Source: Flectonema sp. DT1601 (taxonomy: Eukaryota > Euglenozoa > Diplonemea > Diplonemida > Diplonemidae). From it: 64,000 nt of DNA. The translations under genes and the position numbers were made by a program. Location: assembly GCA_964019425.1 (NCBI GenBank), contig OZ025799.1:620001-684000 (forward strand), given 5' to 3'. Position 1 is the first letter of the stretch, and each line of letters begins with the position of its first letter. Shown here piece after piece: positions 52,529-60,612 of the stretch. The notes under the pieces were generated by a model that had not been told where the DNA came from, made no database searches, and worked only from the letters and a program-made list of their open reading frames with translations.

Positions 52529-55500
52529 TCAAGATTTGCAAAACGCTGTACCACTTGCAATGCCCGCCCGAAAGGCCACACGAAGGATATCAGCAGCCAG
52601 CTTGTTGTAGCAAGGGGCTTCAAGAATCTTCTGACAGGGAATCCTCAGTTGAAATTCCAGAGCCTCTTCAGGACCCGTGAGTGCAGTAGTGTTATGTCCA
52701 CCCGAGGAATCGATATTTTGGTGCCATTCCAACACTCGAACAAGACGTGCCCGCGCTCCAATTTCATCATCGCAACCAAATTCAGATGCGTAAATCCGTT
52801 TTCTAACGTAATAGATGCTACCTTTAGCTTCCTGTGTGAGCATTGGGTTAAAGGACAATTCCGCTATCGGCAGGGCTGATCCCTGTCTTGAGGAGAATTT
52901 AAATGAAATGGGGGCAGCACCACCAACCGCCGATGTAGGCATCTTTTCCTTGGCTGACTGGACTATCTGAGGGGTGACAAAGTCAAATGTCTCGAATCTA
53001 AATCGCATGTCCGGTATTATTCCACCCCCGAGGATAGTTGTCGACACCCATGAAAGTTGTCTTTCCGCTATGGAAGTAACTATCTCTTCATTCCTGGTGC
53101 TGGTGACGGTCCGAATACCAATTTCAAAACTTCTTGAAACAACTGCAGACAGTTTACCGTACAGATCCACTGAGTCAACAGCTGAACCCTTTTGGGAATC
53201 ACGGAGCTTACTCATCATGTATGCTTCCGTTTTATTCTCAATTATCGCACCATCTGCGCCCATCTGGCATCTGGCAAGAAGTCCAAATCCCGCGTCTTCC
53301 AATTTCCTTTCAATCTCTCCCTGGATAACATCCAGCTCTTGATTACCAGCCCTAGCAATGTGCCGAAACGTCGAGCGCAGTCCTCTTTTCGCCTTCTTTT
53401 TCTTTCCTTTGACTGGGGCCTGTCCGCTCGATATTTCCATCTTTTTCATTACATATTCCTTCTCTTTAGGCGCAGCTTGGAATTTCCTCCGTTCCCACGC
53501 CTTCCGATTTCTTCCCATACTTTCCATCCGTTGGTGCAGCTCCGAGATTGACAGCGACTGACTAGTGTCTGGTAGAGAATCTGAAGCCGACATAATGAGA
53601 AATGTTCCGAAGGAAACGGTGCAATCGTAAAAGGCAAATGTCGACAGCGATGGAAGCTTCGGGATCTGTCTGGCTATGCACTCGGCTAGTGCGTTTCGGA
53701 CGGTAACATCATCGCAGCCGATGTTCTTAAAAATAATTTCCTTAATTGGTTGACAGCTTGACATCTCAATTCTCTGTCTATTATTTTCTTGCTCCGCTTT
53801 TAAACGGAGTTGTAGATCATCACCTTCTGAACCCCATGCAACAATTCCAACAGAACCTTCGAGGTGGTACCGAGAGGATCGAATTCTTGACCTACACGAC
53901 CAATTTAACTCTCTAATGTGTGAGGAAATCTCTCTTTGAACCAGCATAATGCTCCTTCGGTTTCCCGTCGCAACCATGATGAGCTTAGAACCCGTCTCTT
54001 CGAGTTCTACCACTGCTCCGCTCAATCTCGACAGTCGCTCTTCATGAAAAGCTAGAGCTGATCCCACACTGCCGCTTATTCGAGATGGGAGGCATAACTT
54101 GCACACTATCTCATCGTCATCCTGACTGCTCAGCAGTTGCTCTGGACAGCCGGTTGCAAGCAAGCAGTGCTGAGCAATCCTGCTATCGTGAGCAAGAAGG
54201 TTGATAGTTTCTACCGAACAGATTGATGAGACGGTTGACGGACTGAAAAGGTAGCGGTAATTGAATGAAGTTTCAATTGCTGCAGTTCCTATTAAAAAAG
54301 AGTACTTTTTAGCCGTTGAAGAACATGATGTCGACTTGAAAAACCGCAATACCGCGGCACCAGCCATGTCAGCAGGGTCTTCGCTGGGTATCAGGTTATA
54401 AATGTGACCTTTATCCTCAGCTAATAAGGAATTAAGGATTAACACGTGCAGCTCACCAGTACTCAGAATATGCCTCCCGCCATCATTTGTAATACCTGCA
54501 TCCTGTCTAATGACTCCGATAGTCCGTGCCCAGTGCTGGATGAATAGGAATACTGAGTGCGTCCACTGATGCTGAAGAAAGTAAGTTTTCAAACAAAGAG
54601 TTTTCAAAAAACTGCTGACATCTACGGTGAGGTCGAACCACTCCTCTCCCAATCCATCAGGCGGGATGATCGAAAATCGAATAATTGGTACGTTTGCTTT
54701 GAACACTTCAATCTTCTTCACTGCAATATTTCCTAAAAGGCGAGATACAATTTCCAGAGCCCATATCTGTTTGTCACGTAGGGTAGCCATAGATTCATGT
54801 CCAGATTTAAAGAGCATGCATCCAGAAGGTATGATAGCAACAACATCAATATCAGAATAAAGTGAACAAAGATCTTGGGCCACAGAACCAAAGACCTTCA
54901 ACTGAATATGTTGCTCCGAGTCGATCAACGAGTTGATTGTATCCTCTACCAGTGAGACGTATCGCATCTTTCTCTCGCTAATGGCCTTCGTTTCTTGCAT
55001 GTGTCTTCTTCCATAAGACAAAATAGCATCTCCAAGTTGCTTGTGTGAATTCTTTTTTCCCAATGTAGTATTTATTGCTCCACTTTGTCTCAAAACACCC
55101 AACAGAATTCTTCCGTGCAGAAGCCCAAAACTCTTTGCAAATCCATCACTCTGAGAGACCTGGTACCACCACCGAGCAGCTATTTCTTGCTCAGGTGGCG
55201 TTGTGTACATAACTGCAAAACGCTGTTTGGTAAACGTCTGTAGCTGGCAAACACGGCGTCTGATGACTTCTCTAGCTTTGAAAATATTTTTAATTAATGG
55301 ATGCCATGAAATAGCAGTAGAGAGGAGACACTCTGCTTCACTACGCAAGCCATAACTGGTCATAATTTGTCGCATTCCAGAACAGTAAACTCGATAGTCG
55401 TTCAAGGCTTCAGTTTCATAGCTAAGGCAACTTTTAGTTCCCTTTAGCGCTTCCAATAATTCATTTTCAGGTTCAGACAGAGAATTCTGCTGTGGCAGCT

Positions 55501-58500
55501 TACTACCTTCTGGACACAGTGCTCTGCAAACAAGTTGTTGTCCTATCCAGTTGGGGGCTCCAGTGTATTGAAAATCGTATGACTTGGCAGTGCGGTACAG
55601 AGTACCAAGGATTTTATTAGAAACATAGCCGTCGGTTGTCTTTTCCATAAAGTCAGGATGTCCATATTTCTTGATGCGTGTAAAAGCTTCTTCAGGAACA
55701 GAAGGCGGTATGCCGGTCTTTGGGTAGTCTACTGCAAACGATTGTGCTCGAGCAACTTCAATCGCGAGTGGGTTACGCGCACCGTCAACGAACTGGTCGG
55801 AAATCGCTTGGTGCATGTTTGATATCCTCCCTAAGCTGTCGTTGGAGTATACAGAATGGACAAAGTCAGCAATCTCCCAACAGTTTCTTATTTCTTTTAT
55901 CTTGTATTGCTCCGGGCGGGGTGCATTGGCACCGAGGGTCCCATACGGAAGAGGCGTGTCCTCTAACTCTTTGGGAAGAGTAATCTCCTGATCCCAGACA
56001 ACATAAAACTGATCTCCGTCTAAGTCTCCTCCGGAGCAAGACTCAGGAATATTATACAAAGTGTTGTTGTTGCATGGGAATATCACAACATTTTTGTACT
56101 CTCTGAGAGCCGGGCAGTCCACAGCAGTAACAACACGAACATCTCCCGGATGGAGACAAGGATTGCGCCAAACTATAACTTGTTCTTGTGAGAGAATCTC
56201 CTCTTTACCCGCTGGACTATCCTCTCCAAGTTGAACAAATATTTCACCATCTAGAAGCGTACCAGTCGGGTCAGGAATCCCCAGTAGATGACAGCCTTGC
56301 TTGATAGGTATTCTGGCTTTCTTAGTGAGATCTCTCGTACAAACTCGGTAGCTGACCCTACACAGATCCAGAACCAGAGGATCAGCAAATATGTCGCCAG
56401 ATGCTTCTACTCCCGACAAATATGCCTCGTACTCAGCTGCAAAGTCGGGAGGAAGATTTGGGAAAACCGCCGCCTTCATTTCGGTAGCGTCTTCGAATAT
56501 TGTACTTAAAGTATTCAGGCACGAGATGAGATTTGATTCAAGTGCTTTGTGGGGAAAGAACTGGTCTTGTTGTGAAGTGAGTAGAGAAATAATTTCGCGA
56601 TTCAGATGACAAGGTGACCACTTTGCGTGGCGAACAATGCAAAGCGTATTGTCGACATTCTCTTCCGGCATCTGAAACTTCTTCATTGAGGGTCGAATTG
56701 CAATTTTCTTTCCCGAAAGGTCAGCGTCTGTATCCGGTACGGTTACTAAAACACCCTTCACACCCCGCCATCGTATCTGAAAGGCAGACGGCGTAATATG
56801 TAATCCCAACATCGCTGCCACGGATTTGGCTGTTGTGATTGCGATCTTACCAGCCCCATCAGTTAACACTGAGCTGCCGTTACGGCAATGCACGTCCTTG
56901 ATCATAACAGTGCAGCTATCATCGATTTTAATTGTCGGAATATCCGAAGTCATATAAAGGGCAAGCCGCGACAAATACTTAGCAATGGACGCGCTGCCAC
57001 TCGGATCCACTATTTGACCTCTGAATCGAGCAAGCCTCTCGGCTATACTTTGACCTGAGCATGCACCAGGCAAGAACTCGATGTCTACGTACACAGCCTG
57101 CTGCTCCCGTAACTGGCTGGAACTCGCAGCGAAAAAAATATATTCCTTGCCAGCGAAACATTGGGTATCAGAAATTGACTGCTTGACGTAATTGAGTGTT
57201 ACGATGGAATTCAATCGTTGTCGCTGTTCATCCCTAAATACAACAGTGACAAATGGATGTATTCCAAAACGACGGTACAACCTGGAGTCGGCTACAGCAA
57301 GAGGTGTGAGGTACACACACTGTGTCGGGGTTAGCATTGCCCGCTTTATCAAATTATCGGTGTAGTCTAATTTGACTGCAAGGTTGGCTGCCTCGTAGGC
57401 TTTCTTGAACAAATCACATATGGGTGTCCAGTATTCCAGACTGGATTGCATTTCTGTGAGAGCCTGAATAATGCTTTCCTCACATTCCATCTCAGAGATT
57501 AGTAATCGAAGCTTCAGCTCAGCTGCCCTAGTGGAACAACCTAAACGTTGGCTGTGGAGAGCCTGAATCAGCCATTCTATTAAGTGATTACTGTGCGGTG
57601 GGTAAGTCTTGACAGCCTCAAACACTACTTTTACTCGAACATTGTACACAGGGACACCGAAGCTGCTACTTAATAAGACAGTCAGTTCTGAGGGAGGAGG
57701 GCAGTTGTGCATATGAAGGCAAAGGACAGATTGAGACACACCGTTATGTTTTACAGTGCAACGAGTAATATTGCCAAGCATATCCATTCCAAAGACTGGT
57801 GGGGTGCTGTTTAAGGGGAGAAGAATATTGCATTCTTTTTCAGATTCCCATGAAACAGCTATGAATGGATGAATGACCATGGGTGCCAATTCCATCCACA
57901 GATCGCTGATACCGATATGCATACCTGTCTTTATGAAAGACACCCAGCTATCATCTGCGAGTGTTTTTTCACTTGTAAAAACACCTAATTCACTCCATTC
58001 CCCTGTCAGTACAGTTACCTTGTATGATTTAAAAATGAAAGGCATGCCTTTCTGAAACTTCTTTCGGGTCTGCATAGTTGCCCAAATCGACCCTCCCGAA
58101 GATGTCTTAAACGACCAGTTGGAGAATAAATCTCTTTCGTCAGCATGTTGCTCTGTAAATGAACTAGTCAAAGATACGAGGTGACCTGTAGCGGAACCAG
58201 CAGGTAACACTGGGAAAGTATCAACAGGCATATCAGTTATTCGAGAAACAACTAAGTGATTGAGACCAGACTGGTCGAGGCTGTCTAACAATTCCGACTC
58301 AAAATCGATCTCTTGGAAATGTCGCTCAACGGGGTAAATGTACCAAAGCATTAGTGAAAGGTGCTTATCAGCGCAGAGTTCTGCGACCCTTGCACGAGGA
58401 GCAACTCGCCCGTTTTGAATATATTGAATAGTCTGCAGTACTTCAGGTGATGTTGGATGAGTAATAGCACGCACGCTGACGATGCTTTCGAGTTCCCTCT

Positions 58501-60514
58501 CCTTGGCATCCAAGCGCTGTTGGCGAAGCTGCTGGTAATGTGTGACGTAGCAGTGAATTTGACTGTTGGCCTGCCGAGCGCGCCCTCTTGACTGAATATG
58601 AGACCTCAGAGACTTTGGGGGCTGCAATCTTATCACGAAGTCACATTGTGGTACATCAATACCTTCTTCCAGGACATTAGTAGCAACGAGAAGTTTCGTT
58701 GCGCCGGTTCGAAATCGATTTACAGAAGCTTCCTGCTCGTCGAACCACTGCATTCCATCGAAGCCGCTGTGACCAACTACCATCTCAGGATTGTATCGTT
58801 CCGTAATTGCTTGAGACGAGCGCAGTCTTTTAACAGTTTCCCTTGCTACGAGTCGACTTTCTACTAAAATCAACACCCTACAATCGCCTTTGCACTCTGT
58901 CAGTGTTCGTTCAGCCTTCACTATCCGATCTGAAACGTGATTCTCGTACTTGCTTGGAACCTTCGTAGCCAAGACATCGATCTTGGCCCAACAAAACTGA
59001 GGAAAACTGGAAAATATATCCCCAGGATCTCCACTGCGATTGACCCGCGAAGCGATGCTTATGAGGGCACGGGACGCACAATCAATTCCGATTACTTGAA
59101 CCACATCAGTTAAGCTGCAAAGATCTAATATCGTGTCGACGTACTTTGTGATAGTTCTAAGGGTTTCGGGATCTAGACAGATGCGTTGGGGGGATTTGAG
59201 GCTTCCGATACGGCTCTTGAAAATCGCAATATTTCGGGGAAGTAGAAATTGTTCAACGTCTTGCTCAACATCAGGTATCTGTTCTGTGCTCTTTGTCGAC
59301 TTCCTCACTAAGGAATCACGATAGAGCTTTATGCTAGATAGCAGGCATTTCACAAACTGTATTTGTATTTCATTCATACTAATAACAAACCAAGATTCTT
59401 TAACTACATTCTTAGGGACTGAAGGATGCAACACAAAACCGCCAAAGTTGCGTTCCAGTTCTGCAATCTGCATTGCGGGAGAAGGCGGAGAACCCACTTT
59501 GTATGCCGATAAACCTCCCGATACAGGCGAAGCAGTGAGGCCAAGAATTAAAGGTTTATCTGCTGCAGGTAAAGAATGAACTTGTTTGAGCAAAAGGTGG
59601 AAAGGGTGATCATTACGAGCATGATGACATTCGTCGATGATTACACAACAGGTGTTGTTAATAGTTAGGTTTGACTTAGACAGCTTTTCAACCAGACACC
59701 CAGCGGTAGCAACGACAACGTCAAACTTTCCATTAATTATTCCATCAACCATTCTCTGTGATGCCGTCTCGCTACAAAGTAAGCAAATCCGCAATCCAGT
59801 TTCTCTCAGAATCACTTCACCCTGTTGAAAGACTAACGGTATCTTGTCTACTAAAAATAATCCCACCCTACTTGGGTTCATTTTTTTCATTTTGCACAAG
59901 GCCATGGCGCCAACAAGAGTCTTCCCCAACCCTGTAGGTAGGGACAAGATTAGTGAACGACTATGCATCAGCTGCGCAAATGCCTGAATTTGGTAATCAC
60001 GAGGAGGAGTAACAACAAGATCATCCCAACTGTAAGTCATCAAGTCCTGTTGTGATGCACGGACAACAGGAACACGATTTGAATGTTTTGGAGGTGCTGA
60101 TGACACTGCTACTGCCAGTGTGTCGACAGATCCGAAGAAGTTCATATCATTTCTGGTAGTTATGTTGTCCCATCTGGGAGTTTTTGATTTTACGGCAACA
60201 AGTTTCTCCTTCTCTTCGAGGAGTCGCATTCCAGCTACAGACAGCTTTCTCAATGACAGCGCAATGAATGAAACACTTTCAGGGCCGTATGGAGACATTG
60301 TTCCGATCTTTGTGGAACAATGTGGGCACAGTACTGGAGTCATCTTTCTTTTTGTATTCGCTTCGTCTATTATCAGACGTTTCTGTGACCGCAGCCCCCT
60401 CACTATCTCCTGACGAACGATGAGGTGCAATTCCTTCGCACTCTTTTCATAAAAACATATTTCTGAGATGTCGAGAACTTGCTTATAGCACGCGCCACAT
60501 GTAGCGCCCGACAT
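52529..60514 (-). CDS. Helicase - RNA-dependent RNA polymerase - nucleotidyltransferase fusion (RDRC-like in one protein)
   Basis: 2661 residues, one uninterrupted frame. N-terminal Cys pairs (C6/C9, C63/C66) suggest a small zinc site. Residues about 170-660 are a Dicer/RIG-I-type helicase: LPTGLGKT 192-199, DECH 294-297, LTAS 326-329, ATNVLEEGIDVPQ 611-623, QSRGRAR 641-647. Residues about 1050-1720 are a cellular QDE-1/Rdp1-type RdRP: RNPCLHPGDVR 1450-1460 and the catalytic DLDGD at 1497-1501. Residues about 1850-2090 are a Cid1-type nucleotidyltransferase: FGS 1875-1877, D1888/D1890, D1965. The last 560 residues are unrecognised. All catalytic residues looked for are present. In fission yeast, Hrr1, Rdp1 and Cid12 form RDRC, which makes double-stranded RNA for silencing; the same role is inferred here. 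Start follows a CCCTCAG acceptor by 12 bases. Base composition is less AT-rich than the left genes. Confidence 0.93.
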   Translation of the reverse strand: MSGATCGACYKQVLDISEICFYEKSAKELHLIVRQEIVRGLRSQKRLIIDEANTKRKMTPVLCPHCSTKIGTMSPYGPESVSFIALSLRKLSVAGMRLLEEKEKLVAVKSKTPRWDNITTRNDMNFFGSVDTLAVAVSSAPPKHSNRVPVVRASQQDLMTYSWDDLVVTPPRDYQIQAFAQLMHSRSLILSLPTGLGKTLVGAMALCKMKKMNPSRVGLFLVDKIPLVFQQGEVILRETGLRICLLCSETASQRMVDGIINGKFDVVVATAGCLVEKLSKSNLTINNTCCVIIDECHHARNDHPFHLLLKQVHSLPAADKPLILGLTASPVSGGLSAYKVGSPPSPAMQIAELERNFGGFVLHPSVPKNVVKESWFVISMNEIQIQFVKCLLSSIKLYRDSLVRKSTKSTEQIPDVEQDVEQFLLPRNIAIFKSRIGSLKSPQRICLDPETLRTITKYVDTILDLCSLTDVVQVIGIDCASRALISIASRVNRSGDPGDIFSSFPQFCWAKIDVLATKVPSKYENHVSDRIVKAERTLTECKGDCRVLILVESRLVARETVKRLRSSQAITERYNPEMVVGHSGFDGMQWFDEQEASVNRFRTGATKLLVATNVLEEGIDVPQCDFVIRLQPPKSLRSHIQSRGRARQANSQIHCYVTHYQQLRQQRLDAKERELESIVSVRAITHPTSPEVLQTIQYIQNGRVAPRARVAELCADKHLSLMLWYIYPVERHFQEIDFESELLDSLDQSGLNHLVVSRITDMPVDTFPVLPAGSATGHLVSLTSSFTEQHADERDLFSNWSFKTSSGGSIWATMQTRKKFQKGMPFIFKSYKVTVLTGEWSELGVFTSEKTLADDSWVSFIKTGMHIGISDLWMELAPMVIHPFIAVSWESEKECNILLPLNSTPPVFGMDMLGNITRCTVKHNGVSQSVLCLHMHNCPPPSELTVLLSSSFGVPVYNVRVKVVFEAVKTYPPHSNHLIEWLIQALHSQRLGCSTRAAELKLRLLISEMECEESIIQALTEMQSSLEYWTPICDLFKKAYEAANLAVKLDYTDNLIKRAMLTPTQCVYLTPLAVADSRLYRRFGIHPFVTVVFRDEQRQRLNSIVTLNYVKQSISDTQCFAGKEYIFFAASSSQLREQQAVYVDIEFLPGACSGQSIAERLARFRGQIVDPSGSASIAKYLSRLALYMTSDIPTIKIDDSCTVMIKDVHCRNGSSVLTDGAGKIAITTAKSVAAMLGLHITPSAFQIRWRGVKGVLVTVPDTDADLSGKKIAIRPSMKKFQMPEENVDNTLCIVRHAKWSPCHLNREIISLLTSQQDQFFPHKALESNLISCLNTLSTIFEDATEMKAAVFPNLPPDFAAEYEAYLSGVEASGDIFADPLVLDLCRVSYRVCTRDLTKKARIPIKQGCHLLGIPDPTGTLLDGEIFVQLGEDSPAGKEEILSQEQVIVWRNPCLHPGDVRVVTAVDCPALREYKNVVIFPCNNNTLYNIPESCSGGDLDGDQFYVVWDQEITLPKELEDTPLPYGTLGANAPRPEQYKIKEIRNCWEIADFVHSVYSNDSLGRISNMHQAISDQFVDGARNPLAIEVARAQSFAVDYPKTGIPPSVPEEAFTRIKKYGHPDFMEKTTDGYVSNKILGTLYRTAKSYDFQYTGAPNWIGQQLVCRALCPEGSKLPQQNSLSEPENELLEALKGTKSCLSYETEALNDYRVYCSGMRQIMTSYGLRSEAECLLSTAISWHPLIKNIFKAREVIRRRVCQLQTFTKQRFAVMYTTPPEQEIAARWWYQVSQSDGFAKSFGLLHGRILLGVLRQSGAINTTLGKKNSHKQLGDAILSYGRRHMQETKAISERKMRYVSLVEDTINSLIDSEQHIQLKVFGSVAQDLCSLYSDIDVVAIIPSGCMLFKSGHESMATLRDKQIWALEIVSRLLGNIAVKKIEVFKANVPIIRFSIIPPDGLGEEWFDLTVDVSSFLKTLCLKTYFLQHQWTHSVFLFIQHWARTIGVIRQDAGITNDGGRHILSTGELHVLILNSLLAEDKGHIYNLIPSEDPADMAGAAVLRFFKSTSCSSTAKKYSFLIGTAAIETSFNYRYLFSPSTVSSICSVETINLLAHDSRIAQHCLLATGCPEQLLSSQDDDEIVCKLCLPSRISGSVGSALAFHEERLSRLSGAVVELEETGSKLIMVATGNRRSIMLVQREISSHIRELNWSCRSRIRSSRYHLEGSVGIVAWGSEGDDLQLRLKAEQENNRQRIEMSSCQPIKEIIFKNIGCDDVTVRNALAECIARQIPKLPSLSTFAFYDCTVSFGTFLIMSASDSLPDTSQSLSISELHQRMESMGRNRKAWERRKFQAAPKEKEYVMKKMEISSGQAPVKGKKKKAKRGLRSTFRHIARAGNQELDVIQGEIERKLEDAGFGLLARCQMGADGAIIENKTEAYMMSKLRDSQKGSAVDSVDLYGKLSAVVSRSFEIGIRTVTSTRNEEIVTSIAERQLSWVSTTILGGGIIPDMRFRFETFDFVTPQIVQSAKEKMPTSAVGGAAPISFKFSSRQGSALPIAELSFNPMLTQEAKGSIYYVRKRIYASEFGCDDEIGARARLVRVLEWHQNIDSSGGHNTTALTGPEEALEFQLRIPCQKILEAPCYNKLAADILRVAFRAGIASGTAFCKS
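54245..54967 (-). other. Domain: Cid1/Cid12-type nucleotidyltransferase with PAP-associated region
   Basis: Residues about 1850-2090. FGSVAQDLCSLYSDIDVV gives the GS motif and first two Asp (54845-54853). VPIIRFS is followed by FDLTVDVSS with the third Asp at 54620-54622, then FIQHWARTIGVI and LSTGELHVLILNSLL as in Cid1. Whether it adds U or A cannot be told. Confidence 0.92.
55355..57367 (-). other. Domain: cellular RNA-dependent RNA polymerase core
   Basis: Residues about 1050-1720. The order LTDGAGKIAIT, PSAFQIRWRGVKGV, IRPSMKKF, RNPCLHPGDVR and CSGGDLDGDQF is that of RDR/QDE-1-type two-barrel polymerases. The metal-binding DLDGD is encoded at 56012-56026. Confidence 0.95.
58535..60007 (-). 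other. Domain: DECH-box Dicer/RIG-I-family helicase
   Basis: Residues 170-660 of the fusion. Q-like DYQIQAF is followed by Walker A (59918-59941), the DECH box (59624-59635), GLTASP, a long helical insert, VLILVES, LLVATNVLEEGID and QSRGRARQ. Dicer's DECHH and GLTAS are matched closely. No PAZ or RNase III domain follows. Confidence 0.92.
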
Positions 60515-60519
60515 GATGC

Positions 60520-60560
60520 TTTGTTGCTGAGGGTGTGAATTTAACTAACACGAAAGTTTC
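60520..60560 (-). promoter_or_regulatory. Candidate splice acceptor before the fusion gene
   Basis: On the minus strand, GTTAGTTAAATTCACACCCTCAG ends at about 60527, 12 bases before the ATG. This agrees with acceptors before plus-strand genes. The fucosidase stop is only 98 bases upstream, so little room is left for an independent promoter. Confidence 0.4.
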
Positions 60561-60612
60561 ATAAGTCAAGTCGATGTTATCCCAAATAAAACTCAAGAAC
60601 TGTGTCAATAAC

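Noticed and set aside
52529-60514. Reading the large minus-strand gene as a full Dicer
   Set aside because: The helicase is Dicer-like, but no PAZ or RNase III signature follows; the polymerase and nucleotidyltransferase motifs are unambiguous instead.
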